A DNA stretch of 64,000 bases. Source: Pseudokineococcus marinus. GTDB lineage: Bacteria > Actinomycetota > Actinomycetes > Actinomycetales > Quadrisphaeraceae. This document shows, piece after piece, positions 41,772-49,329 of the stretch. The stretch is from NCBI RefSeq assembly GCF_037482405.1, contig NZ_JBBHZZ010000002.1, forward strand, positions 124,001 to 188,000, given 5' to 3'. How positions within the stretch are numbered: position 1 is the stretch's first letter; every line of letters starts with the position of its first letter. The notes under the pieces were generated by a model, which saw only the letters and a list, made by a program, of their open reading frames with translations, was not told the DNA's origin and did no database searches. A program made the position numbers and the translations under genes.

Positions 41772-41796
41772 TATCCCGACCGCGGAGGTCGGGATA
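41772..41796. promoter_or_regulatory. Perfect 10-bp inverted repeat before the symporter gene
   Basis: TATCCCGACC, 5 nt (GCGGA), GGTCGGGATA. It lies 34 bp after the DUF885 stop and 41 bp before the symporter start. Being perfect, AT-tipped and close to the start, it could be an operator for the symporter. As RNA it is also a strong stem that could terminate DUF885 transcription. No U-tract follows. Confidence 0.5.
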
Positions 41797-41837
41797 GCCG
41801 GGAATGCCGCCCGGCCCGGCGGTGGTTGCGAGCCGCC

Positions 41838-43271
41838 GTGACTCTCCTCCGCCGCGCCGCGCGCATCCCCTTCGGCGCACAGATCCTCATCGGCCTCGTG
41901 GTCGGCGTCGGGCTCGGCGTCCTCGCCCGCTCCCTCGGCGGCACACCTGAGGACCCGAACGCCCTGACGACCACCCTGGCCACCATCGGCAGCACCTTCG
42001 TCCAGCTGCTGCGGGTCGTCGTCCCGCCGCTCGTCGTGACGGCGATCATCGTCTCGATCGCGAACCTGCGGGAGGTGACGAACGCCGCGCGCCTGGCCGG
42101 CCAGACGCTGCTGTGGTTCGCCATCACCTCGCTGATCGCCGTGACCATCGGCATCGGCATCGGCCTGCTGACCAACCCCGGCGCCAACGCCGACATCAGC
42201 ACGGAGGGGGCCACGGCCTCCAGCACGCAGGGCGGGTGGACCGACTTCCTCGACCAGCTGGTGCCGGCCAACATCTTCAGCCTCGGCGCGAGCACGGACG
42301 TCGAGGTCGACCCCTCCGGCACGTCGGCGACGGCCTCGACGAGCCTGTCCTTCGGCGTCCTGTCCCTCGTCGTGCTCGCGCTCGTCATCGGCGCGGCCAT
42401 CCTCAAGACCGGCGAGAAGGCCGAGCCGTTCCTCGCCGTCGTCCGCTCCGCGCTCGCCGTCACGCAGACCGCGCTCTGGTGGGTCATCCGCCTCACCCCG
42501 ATCGGCACCGCGGGCCTGCTCGGCAACGCCGTCGCCTCCTACGGCTGGGACCTCGTCGCGCCGCTCGCCGTCTTCACCGCCGACGTCTACGTCGGGTCGC
42601 TCATCGTGATGCTCGGCGTGTACCCGCTCCTCGCCCGCCTCCACGGGCTGTCCGCGCGCAAGTACCTCTCCGGCGCCTGGCCCGCCATCACGTTGGCCTT
42701 CGTCTCCCGCAGCTCGGTGGGCACGCTGCCGGTGACCCAGCGCGTCGCCGAGCGGAACCTCGGCGTCCCGCGGACCTACGCCTCCTTCGCCGTGCCGCTC
42801 GCCGCGACGACGAAGATGGACTCCTGCGCCGCGATCTACCCGGCGCTCGCCGCCATCACGGTGGCGCAGCTGTTCGGCGTCGACCTGGGCATCACCGACT
42901 ACCTCCTCATCGCCTTCGTGTCGGTCGTCGGCTCCGCGGCGACGGCGGGCCTCACCGGCGCCGTGGTCATGCTCACGCTGACCCTCTCGACGCTCGGCCT
43001 GCCGCTCGAGGGCGTCGGCCTCCTGCTGGCCATCGACCCGATCCTCGACATGATCCGCACCGCCACCAACGTCGCCGGGCAGGCGCTCGTCCCGGCGATC
43101 GTGGCCAAGCGCGAGGGCATCCTCGACGTCGAGGCCTACCACGCCCCCCGCGGGCGCGACCCGCTCGCGCCGCGCGACGACGAGCGCGAGGACGCCGGCG
43201 TGCGCACCGGCGAGACCGACGACGCCCGTCGCGGCGCCGACGACGGCACCCGGGTCGGCGCCCCGGCCTGA
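41838..43271 (+). CDS. Dicarboxylate/amino acid:cation symporter (DAACS/GltP-like)
   Basis: 477 residues from GTG 41838; an in-frame TTG at 41826 is possible. The family fold is clear: IPFGAQILIGLVVGVGLGVL, LLRVVVPPLVVTAIIVSIANL, LLWFAITSLIAVTIGIGIG, the re-entrant loop serines in LAFVSRSSVGTLPVTQRVAE, PLAATTKMDSCAAIYPALA (family M-D-x-x motif) and IDPILDMIRTATNVAGQALV (the D-x-x-R/N-x-x-x-N-V-x-G substrate and Na+ site). It would take up glutamate, aspartate or C4-dicarboxylates with Na+ or H+. The C-terminal ~45 residues are charged and disordered. Confidence 0.92.
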   Translation: MTLLRRAARIPFGAQILIGLVVGVGLGVLARSLGGTPEDPNALTTTLATIGSTFVQLLRVVVPPLVVTAIIVSIANLREVTNAARLAGQTLLWFAITSLIAVTIGIGIGLLTNPGANADISTEGATASSTQGGWTDFLDQLVPANIFSLGASTDVEVDPSGTSATASTSLSFGVLSLVVLALVIGAAILKTGEKAEPFLAVVRSALAVTQTALWWVIRLTPIGTAGLLGNAVASYGWDLVAPLAVFTADVYVGSLIVMLGVYPLLARLHGLSARKYLSGAWPAITLAFVSRSSVGTLPVTQRVAERNLGVPRTYASFAVPLAATTKMDSCAAIYPALAAITVAQLFGVDLGITDYLLIAFVSVVGSAATAGLTGAVVMLTLTLSTLGLPLEGVGLLLAIDPILDMIRTATNVAGQALVPAIVAKREGILDVEAYHAPRGRDPLAPRDDEREDAGVRTGETDDARRGADDGTRVGAPA

Positions 43272-43522
43272 CCCCTCCCGCCCCGCTCGCGGGCACCGCC
43301 GCCGCAGGCCCGCTCCCCCGCCGGGAGNNNNNNNNNNNNNNNNNNNNNNNNNNNNNNNNNNNNNNNNNNNNNNNNNNNNNNNNNNNNNNNNNNNNNNNNN
43401 NNNNNNNNNNNNNNNNNNNNNNNNNNNNNNNNNNNNNNNNNNNNNNNNNNNNNNNNNNNNNNNNNNNNGGGCCTGCGGCGTCCTGCACCGCCGGCGCGGG
43501 CCCCGCCGTCTACGGTCCTCGC
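43272..43522. other. Intergenic region containing an assembly gap (141 N at 43328-43468)
   Basis: Bases 43328-43468 are unresolved. The readable flanks are GC-rich spacer without a recognisable gene. Because another intergenic repeat family is abundant nearby, collapse over a repeat or hairpin is a possible cause. Confidence 0.95.
43511..43516 (+). promoter_or_regulatory. -10 box (TACGGT) of maf, leaderless layout
   Basis: TACGGT then 6 nt then GTG 43523. Confidence 0.5.
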
Positions 43523-44167
43523 GTGCGCCTCGTCCTCGCCTCCGCCTCCCCTGCCCGGCTCGCGCTCCTGCGCTCGGCGGGCACCGACCCGCTCGTGCTC
43601 GTCAGCGGGGTCGACGAACCCGCCGTCGTCGAGCGCTACGGCGTCACCGACGCCGAGGACGTCTGCCTCGTCCTCGCCCGCGCGAAGGCCGAGGACGTCG
43701 CCGGCCGGCTCGACGAGCTCGACGTGGCCGAGGACGAGCCGCTGCTCGTCGTCGGCTGCGACTCGGTGCTCGAGCTCGACGGCGACGTCCACGGCAAGCC
43801 CGCCGACGCCGCCGAGGCCGCGGCGCGCTGGCGGCGCATGCGCGGCCGCTCGGGCGTCCTCCACACCGGCCACTGGCTCGTGGACGCGCGCGAGGACGGC
43901 GGCACGGGCGCCACGCTCGGCGCCGTGTCGTCGACGACCGTGCGCTTCGCCGACGTCGACGACGCCGAGGTCGAGGCCTACGTCGCCACCGGCGAGCCGC
44001 TGCGCGTGGCCGGCGCCTTCACCCTCGACGGCCTCGGCGGCCCGTACGTCGCCGGCGTCGAGGGGGAGCCGTCCGCCGTCGTCGGCCTCGGCCTCGCGAC
44101 CCTGCGCGGGATGCTCGGCGAGGTCGGCGTGCGCTGGTCGGACCTGCGTCCCCCCGCGGACGCCTGA
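43523..44167 (+). CDS. maf: Maf family nucleoside triphosphate pyrophosphatase
   Basis: 214 residues from GTG 43523. LVLASASPARLALLRSAG is the Maf signature, followed by LARAKAEDVA, LLVVGCDSVLELDGDVHGKP with the catalytic Asp, RMRGRSGVLHTGHWLV and EAYVATGEPLRVAGAFTLDGLG. The family hydrolyses non-canonical or excess NTPs and is linked to septum regulation. It lies upstream of the biotin carboxylase gene, the normal actinobacterial order, but accE, usually its other neighbour, is 6.7 kb away. Confidence 0.93.
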   Translation: MRLVLASASPARLALLRSAGTDPLVLVSGVDEPAVVERYGVTDAEDVCLVLARAKAEDVAGRLDELDVAEDEPLLVVGCDSVLELDGDVHGKPADAAEAAARWRRMRGRSGVLHTGHWLVDAREDGGTGATLGAVSSTTVRFADVDDAEVEAYVATGEPLRVAGAFTLDGLGGPYVAGVEGEPSAVVGLGLATLRGMLGEVGVRWSDLRPPADA

Positions 44168-44180
44168 CGTCCCTCCTCGG

Positions 44181-44286
44181 CGGATTTCGTAGCCTTCCTC
44201 CGCCCTCACGGCCCTCTTCGGCGGACTTCGTCGCCTTCCTCCGCCCCCACGACGCTTCTCGGCGTCGTTCGTAGCCTTCTTCCGCG
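44181..44286 (+). repeat. Intergenic repeat array B (3 copies, 41-bp period)
   Basis: Core copies start at 44181, 44222 and 44263 (exact 41-bp period). The first two keep a GGCGGA / TCCGCC stem around the core. The second reads TTCGTCG in place of TTCGTAG. The array starts 13 bp after the maf stop and reads in the sense direction. It is the second locus of the family seen at 39014. Confidence 0.85.
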
Positions 44287-44346
44287 CTCTCCGGGGACGC
44301 GGGCGGGAGGACGGCCCGGCGGGACGGCGGGGCCGCGGCACCGGAC

Positions 44347-44352
44347 TAGGCT
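44347..44352 (+). promoter_or_regulatory. -10 box (TAGGCT) upstream of biotin carboxylase gene
   Basis: TAGGCT, 75 bp before ATG 44428 and after repeat array B. The leader contains GGAGG-like purines (CAGGAGGCGG) before the start. Confidence 0.4.
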
Positions 44353-44427
44353 CCCCGGCGGCGCGGAGCCGGATCGGTCCCGGCGGGCGCCGCGGACGGC
44401 ACCCGAGCACCAGGAGGCGGACGAGGC

Positions 44428-46230
44428 ATGGCGACGGCGGACGACGGCGGGCGCACGATCACCAAGGTCCTCATCGCGAACCGCGGGGAGATCGCCGTCC
44501 GGGTGGCCCGGGCGTGCGCCGACGAGGGGCTCGCCTCGGTCGCCGTCTACGCCGACCCCGACCGCGACGCCCTCCACGTCCGCACCGCCGACGAGGCCTT
44601 CTCCCTGGGCGGCTCGACGCCGGGCGAGTCCTACCTGCGCCAGGACCTGCTCCTCGACGTCGCCCGCCGGTCGGGCGCGGACGCCGTCCACCCCGGCTAC
44701 GGGTTCCTCTCGGAGAACGCCGACTTCGCCCAGGCCGTCCTCGACGCCGGCCTCGTGTGGGTCGGCCCCCCGCCCGCGGCGATCCGCTCCCTCGGCGACA
44801 AGGTGGCGGCCCGCAAGATCGCCGAGCAGGTGGGCGCTCCGCTCGTGGCGGGCACGAAGGACCCCGTGTCCGGCGTCGAGGAGGTGCTCGCCTTCGTCGA
44901 CGAGCACGGCCTGCCGGTCGCCATCAAGGCCGCCCACGGCGGCGGCGGTCGCGGCCTCAAGGTCGTGCGCGAGCGCGGCGAGGTCGAGGCCTCCTACGAG
45001 TCCGCCGTGCGCGAGGCCGTGACGGCGTTCGGCCGGGGCGAGTGCTTCGTCGAGCGCTTCCTCGACCGGCCCCGGCACGTCGAGACGCAGTGCCTGGCCG
45101 ACGCCCACGGCGGCGTCGTCGTCGTCTCCACGCGCGACTGCTCCCTGCAGCGGCGCAACCAGAAGCTCGTCGAGGAGGCGCCGGCGCCCTACCTCACGGC
45201 CGAGCAGCAGGCCGAGCTGTACCGCGCGTCCAAGGCGATCCTGCGCACCGCCGGGTACGTCGGAGCGGGGACGTGCGAGTTCCTCGTCGCGCAGGACGGC
45301 ACCATCTCCTTCCTCGAGGTCAACACGCGCCTGCAGGTCGAGCACCCGGTCTCCGAGGAGGTCACCGGGCTCGACCTCGTCCGCGAGCAGCTGCGGCTCG
45401 CCGCCGGCGAGCCGCTCGGCTACGACGACCCGCCGGTGCGCGGCCACTCGCTGGAGTTCCGCGTCAACGCTGAGGACGCCGGCCGCGGCTTCCTGCCCGC
45501 GCCGGGCACCGCGACGCGCTTCGAGGCCCCGTCGGGCCCGGGCGTGCGGCTCGACTCCGGCGTCGTGGCGGGCGACGCCGTCGCCGGCGCCTTCGACTCC
45601 ATGCTCGCCAAGCTCGTCGTGTCCGGCGCGACCCGGCGCCAGGCCCTCGAGCGCGCCCGCCGCGCGCTCGGCGAGTTCGTCGTCGACGGCATGCCGACCG
45701 TCCTGCCCTTCCACCGCGCCGTCGTCGTCGACCCGGCCTTCGCGCCGGAGGTCACGGGCGGCGAGGGGCCGTTCACGGTCCACACCCGGTGGATCGAGAC
45801 GGAGTTCGACAACCGGGTCGAGCCCTACGCCGGTCCCGTCGCCGACGGCCCGGCGCCGGTCGAGCGCGAGGGCGTCGTCGTGGAGGTCGGCGGCCGCCGC
45901 CTCGAGGTGGTGCTCCCCGCCGGGCTCGGCGCCTCGGCGGGCGCCCCGGCCGCGGCTCCCGGCCGGGCCAAGGCCCGCCGCGGCCGCGCGCAGAAGGCGG
46001 CCGCGAGCGGGGAGTCCCTCACCTCCCCCATGCAGGCCACGGTCGTCAGCGTCGCGGTCGCCGAGGGCGACGCCGTCGAGGCCGGCGACACCGTCGTCGT
46101 GCTCGAGGCGATGAAGATGGAGCAGCCCCTGGTGGCCCACCGCGCCGGCGTCGTGAAGGGCCTGCAGGCCGAGGTCGGGCAGTCGATCGCCTCCGGCGCC
46201 GTGGTCTGCGAGGTCGTCGACCCCTCTTGA
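44428..46230 (+). CDS. Acyl-CoA carboxylase alpha subunit: biotin carboxylase + biotin carboxyl carrier
   Basis: 600 residues, ATG after AGGAGG. The biotin carboxylase part (~10-455) shows KVLIANRGEIAVRVARAC, HPGYGFLSENADFA, the ATP-grasp loop AAHGGGGRGLKVV, VETQCLADAHGGVV, RDCSLQRRNQKLVEEAPAP and EVNTRLQVEHPVSEEVTG. After an Ala/Lys-rich linker the carrier domain carries VVVLEAMKMEQPL, with the biotin-accepting Lys563. It forms acyl-CoA carboxylase with the beta/epsilon subunits encoded at 34947/36572, and needs BirA (33840). Repeat arrays B and C flank this gene. Confidence 0.96.
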   Translation: MATADDGGRTITKVLIANRGEIAVRVARACADEGLASVAVYADPDRDALHVRTADEAFSLGGSTPGESYLRQDLLLDVARRSGADAVHPGYGFLSENADFAQAVLDAGLVWVGPPPAAIRSLGDKVAARKIAEQVGAPLVAGTKDPVSGVEEVLAFVDEHGLPVAIKAAHGGGGRGLKVVRERGEVEASYESAVREAVTAFGRGECFVERFLDRPRHVETQCLADAHGGVVVVSTRDCSLQRRNQKLVEEAPAPYLTAEQQAELYRASKAILRTAGYVGAGTCEFLVAQDGTISFLEVNTRLQVEHPVSEEVTGLDLVREQLRLAAGEPLGYDDPPVRGHSLEFRVNAEDAGRGFLPAPGTATRFEAPSGPGVRLDSGVVAGDAVAGAFDSMLAKLVVSGATRRQALERARRALGEFVVDGMPTVLPFHRAVVVDPAFAPEVTGGEGPFTVHTRWIETEFDNRVEPYAGPVADGPAPVEREGVVVEVGGRRLEVVLPAGLGASAGAPAAAPGRAKARRGRAQKAAASGESLTSPMQATVVSVAVAEGDAVEAGDTVVVLEAMKMEQPLVAHRAGVVKGLQAEVGQSIASGAVVCEVVDPS

Positions 46231-46245
46231 GGCCGCACCGGGGGA

Positions 46246-46351
46246 CGGACTTCGTAGCCTTTCTCCCCTTCCGGGTGCTCGTGAGGCGGACTTCGTAGCC
46301 TTCTTCCGCCGAGGCCGTCTTCTTCGGCGGACTTCGTAGCCTTCGTCCGTC
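46246..46351 (+). repeat. Intergenic repeat array C (3 copies, 41-bp period)
   Basis: Core copies start at 46246, 46287 and 46328 (41-bp period). Copy 1 has GGGGA..TCCCC and copy 2 GGCGGA..TCCGCC flanking the conserved TTCGTAGCC, so pairing is kept while sequence differs. The array starts 16 bp after the carboxylase stop, in sense direction. A fourth, poorly matching copy may follow at ~46362-46385. Confidence 0.85.
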
Positions 46352-46389
46352 CCCATGAGGCCCGCTTCGCGACGGAGTTCCTGCGCGCT

Positions 46390-46419
46390 GCCTGTGGACG
46401 AGCCCCGTCGTCCACAGGC
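46390..46419. promoter_or_regulatory. Perfect 11-bp inverted repeat upstream of the endonuclease-like gene
   Basis: GCCTGTGGACG, 8 nt, CGTCCACAGGC. It lies 44 bp before GTG 46464. A TATAGC-like AT-richer stretch follows at ~46428. Possible operator, or recognition site for the encoded nuclease-like protein. Confidence 0.5.
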
Positions 46420-46463
46420 GGTCGGGCTATAGCGGGCCTCGACGTCCGTCCGCGCCAGCATCC

Positions 46464-47354
46464 GTGGTCGTGCGACTGCGACTCCCTCCCGCTCCCGTGG
46501 TCTTCCGTGGCTGCGACGCCCTGCGCTGGGGCGACCTCACGCGGGCCGAGCTCCTCGGCCCGCGGTTCCAGCGCGTGCTGCGGGGCACGTACGCGCCGGC
46601 AGCCGCGGACGCCGACCACGCCCTGTTCTGCGCGGCGGCGGGTCTCCTCGTCCCGAGCAGCGCCCTGCTCACCGGGGCCTCCGCGGCGAGCGTCCTGGGC
46701 CTCGGGTGGCTGGGCGTCCGTGACGAGGTCGAGATGGTCATCTCGGACGGCACGCAGGTCCCGCGGCGCGCCGGCGTCCGGCTCCGCCGGTCGACCGAGC
46801 CCCTGCTGAGCGGCGCCCCGTGGGCGACGACGACGCTGGCCGCTCCCACGCGCATCGCCTTCGACGCGGCGGCCAGGGCCCCGTTGCCCCTGGCCGTGGG
46901 GCGCCTGGACGCGCTCGTGCGGGCCGGCCTGTGCTCTGCCGAGGCCATCCTCGAGACCGTCGAGCGCAGCAGCGCCGGGGACGTCGTCGGGGTGCGCCGA
47001 GCCGTCGGTCTCGTCGACCCGCGCTCCGAGTCCCTGCCGGAGTCCGCGCTGCGCGTGCACCTGCAGCGCTCGGGCTTGCCGGTGGTCCCCCAGCACCGCG
47101 TCCTGCTGGACGGTCGCGAGGTCGCCCGCGTCGACCTGGCGCTCGTCGAGGAGCAGGTCGCCGTGGAGTACGACGGGCAGTGGCACGCCCTCCGCGAGCA
47201 GCTCGCGGCGGACCGCCAGCGCCTCAACCGCCTCGCCGCGGCCCGGTGGGCCGTCGTCCACGTCACGGCCGACGACCTCCGCCATCCCCACCGCGTCGTC
47301 GCCCTGGTCCGGGCGGCCGCCGCCGAGCAGCGCGCGCGAGGTCGCGCGCGGTGA
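46464..47354 (+). CDS. DUF559-type protein with Vsr/PD-(D/E)XK endonuclease-like C-terminus
   Basis: 296 residues from GTG 46464; GTG 46470 is also possible. The N-terminal ~80 residues contain a small AbiEi-like winged-helix-type segment (LTRAELLGPRFQRVLRGTYAP) followed by an ALLTGASAASVLGLGWLG block. The C-terminal ~110 residues are Vsr/DUF559-like: ESLPESALR (Glu193), VARVDLAL (Asp224), VAVEYDGQWH (Glu235, Asp237), then RLNRLAAARWAVVHVTADDL. This is a common single-gene family in Actinomycetota, with no proven role; antitoxin-like or nuclease functions are guessed. It is flanked by repeat arrays C and D and by a perfect inverted repeat. Confidence 0.8.
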   Translation: MVVRLRLPPAPVVFRGCDALRWGDLTRAELLGPRFQRVLRGTYAPAAADADHALFCAAAGLLVPSSALLTGASAASVLGLGWLGVRDEVEMVISDGTQVPRRAGVRLRRSTEPLLSGAPWATTTLAAPTRIAFDAAARAPLPLAVGRLDALVRAGLCSAEAILETVERSSAGDVVGVRRAVGLVDPRSESLPESALRVHLQRSGLPVVPQHRVLLDGREVARVDLALVEEQVAVEYDGQWHALREQLAADRQRLNRLAAARWAVVHVTADDLRHPHRVVALVRAAAAEQRARGRAR

Positions 47355-47377
47355 GCAGGCCGCAGACCTCCGCCGGT

Positions 47378-47481
47378 TGCGGAGGAAGGCCACGAAGTCC
47401 GCCCCGGAGGCACCTCGGGACGGAAGAAGGCTACGAAGTGCGGAGGAGGCGCGCCGCGACGGGAGAAGGCTGCGACGTCCG
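47378..47481 (-). repeat. Intergenic repeat array D (3 copies, 41/39-bp period, minus orientation)
   Basis: On the minus strand the array reads the same core as arrays A-C; copies occupy 47458-47481, 47419-47442 and 47378-47401. It begins 17 bp after the stop of the minus-strand gene at 47499, so it is again a sense-oriented 3' element. The innermost (first) copy is the most diverged. Confidence 0.8.
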
Positions 47482-47498
47482 ACGAGACGGCGGGTGGG

Positions 47499-49199
47499 TC
47501 AGTCGACCTCGGGCGCCGTGTGCAGGCGCCGGGCGGCCTCGGCGAGGGAGCCGGACAGCGAGGGGTAGACGCTGAAGGCGTGGGCCACCTGGTCGACGGT
47601 GAGGCGGTGCTCGACGGCGAGCGTCAGCGGGAAGACGAGCTCGCTGGCGCGGGGGCTGACGACGACGCCGCCGATCACCGTGCCGGAGCCGGTGCGGCAG
47701 AACAGCTTCACGAAGCCGTCGTGGATGCCCTGCATCTTGGCGCGGGCGTTGCCGGCCAGCGGGAGCTTGACCACCTGGCCCTGCGCCTCGCCGGACTCGA
47801 TCTGCGCCTGGGTCCAGCCGACCGTCGCGATCTCCGGGGCGGTGAAGACGTTGGCCGCCACCGTCCGCAGCTTGAGCGGGGAGACGGCGTCGCCGAGGGC
47901 GTGCCACATGGCGATGCGCCCCTGCATCGCGGCCACGGACGCGAGCGGCAGGACGCCCGTGCAGTCGCCGGCGGCGTAGACCCCGCGGATCGACGTGCGC
48001 GAGACGCGGTCGACGACGACGTGGCCGGACTCCGAGGTGCGGATGCCGGCCTCCTCCAGTCCGAGCCCGGCGGTGTTGGGGATCGACCCGACGGCCATGA
48101 GGCAGTGCGACCCGCGGACCTCGCGCCCGTCGGCGAGCGTGACGAGCACGCCGTCGCCGTCGCGGACCACCGACTGCGCCCGCGAGCGGGCCATGACGGT
48201 CATGCCGCGGCGGCGGAAGACGTCGTCGATGACCTGCGCGGCGTCGGCGTCCTCGCCCGGGAGCACGCGGTCGCGGCTCGAGACGAGGACGACGTCGGAG
48301 CCCAGCGCCTCGTAGGCGTTGGCGAACTCGGCGCCGGTGACGCCGGACCCGACGACGACCAGGCGCTCCGGCAGCTCGGTGAGGTCGTAGAGCTGCTTCC
48401 ACGTGAGGATGCGCTCGCCGTCCGGCATCGAGTCGGGCAGCTCGCGCGGGTGGGAGCCGGTCGCGAGCAGGAGGACGTCGGCCCGCAGGTCCCGCGTGCC
48501 GCCGTCGGCGAGCTCGACGCGCACCCGGTCGGGGGCGAGGACGGTGCCGCGGCCGACGAGGACGTCGACGCCCTCCCGCTCGAGGCGCTCGCGGATGTCC
48601 TCGGACTGCGCCTTCGCGAGCCCGCGCACGCGGGTGTTGACCCTGTCCAGGTCCACCGTGACGGCGCTCTCGGCGTCGGTCTCGCCGCGCCCGGCCCCCG
48701 GGAAGCGCAGGCCCAGCTCGACGGACTCGGTGACGGTCGCCATGACCTCCGCGGTCGCGATGAGCGTCTTCGAGGGCACGACGTCGGTGAGCACCGTCGA
48801 GCCGCCCAGACCGTCGCGCTCGACGACCGTCACGGAGGCGCCGAGCTGCGCCGCGACGAGCGCCGCCTCGTAGCCGCCGGGGCCGCCGCCGAGGACGACG
48901 ACGCGCGTGCTGGCGACGTCGGTGACCGCGGAGCGCACGGGCAGGGGCGGCTCGGCGGCGCGGCGGTCGGCGTCCTCGTCGTCGGCGCGGGCGGCGCCGC
49001 GCGGGGGCGCGGTCGCGCCGTCGGCCTCGCTGCCCTCCGGCGAGCGCTCGGCGGGGGCGCCCATGCCCTCGGCGCCGGGGGCGCCGTCGTCCGCGACGGG
49101 GACGTCGGACGGCGCTGCGCCGTCGCTGCCCGGGGCCGCGGCGCTGGGGTCGGGGTCCGGGGTCTGCGCGTCGCGCTCGGAGGGAGACATCGCCGCCAT
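47499..49199 (-). CDS. lpdA: LpdA-type NAD(P)H quinone reductase (flavoprotein disulfide reductase lacking the redox cysteines)
   Basis: 566 residues from ATG 49199 (GGAGG 4 nt upstream); ATG 49190 is an alternative. The first ~90 residues are an acidic Ala/Pro/Asp-rich extension absent from most homologues. Then FAD binding TRVVVLGGGPGGYEAALVAAQ, NAD(P) binding LVVVGSGVTGAEFANAYEALG, VYAAGDCTGVLPLASVAAMQG and the C-terminal dimer domain. The usual C-x4-C redox pair is replaced (GLGGSTVLTDVVPSKTL), as in M. tuberculosis LpdA (Rv3303c), which reduces quinones rather than lipoamide. The order lpdA, GGCT-like gene, PNP, phosphomutase resembles that of mycobacteria. Confidence 0.9.
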   Translation of the reverse strand: MAAMSPSERDAQTPDPDPSAAAPGSDGAAPSDVPVADDGAPGAEGMGAPAERSPEGSEADGATAPPRGAARADDEDADRRAAEPPLPVRSAVTDVASTRVVVLGGGPGGYEAALVAAQLGASVTVVERDGLGGSTVLTDVVPSKTLIATAEVMATVTESVELGLRFPGAGRGETDAESAVTVDLDRVNTRVRGLAKAQSEDIRERLEREGVDVLVGRGTVLAPDRVRVELADGGTRDLRADVLLLATGSHPRELPDSMPDGERILTWKQLYDLTELPERLVVVGSGVTGAEFANAYEALGSDVVLVSSRDRVLPGEDADAAQVIDDVFRRRGMTVMARSRAQSVVRDGDGVLVTLADGREVRGSHCLMAVGSIPNTAGLGLEEAGIRTSESGHVVVDRVSRTSIRGVYAAGDCTGVLPLASVAAMQGRIAMWHALGDAVSPLKLRTVAANVFTAPEIATVGWTQAQIESGEAQGQVVKLPLAGNARAKMQGIHDGFVKLFCRTGSGTVIGGVVVSPRASELVFPLTLAVEHRLTVDQVAHAFSVYPSLSGSLAEAARRLHTAPEVD

Positions 49200-49316
49200 T
49201 CTGCCTCCCGGCCCGGCGGGCGCGGGGCCCCGGACCCGCCGGGAGGCGGGGGGCCGCCGCTCCCGTGACCCGGCGGGGGGCGCCCGCGCCGCGGCGGGGT
49301 GCGGCGGGCGGCTGGA

Positions 49317-49322
49317 TACAGT
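49317..49322 (+). promoter_or_regulatory. -10 box (TACAGT) of GGCT-like gene, leaderless layout
   Basis: TACAGT then 7 nt then ATG 49330, in the 130-bp divergent gap with lpdA. Confidence 0.5.
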
Positions 49323-49329
49323 CCCCGGC

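Noticed and set aside
42113..44167. Open frame spanning the N-run from the symporter region into maf
   Set aside because: It is open only because N codons are unassigned; the maf gene has its own start and -10 box at 43511-43523.
39014..47481. Repeat arrays read as coding (D-F-V-A-F-[FL]-R peptide, with GTA/GTC/GTG for the Val)
   Set aside because: The period of 40-41 bp is not a multiple of three, so the reading frame changes between copies, and no start codon or ribosome site serves them.
47499..49199. Dihydrolipoamide dehydrogenase annotation
   Set aside because: The redox C-x4-C pair is absent (GLGGSTVLTDVV), so lipoamide oxidation is not expected; LpdA-type quinone reductase fits better.
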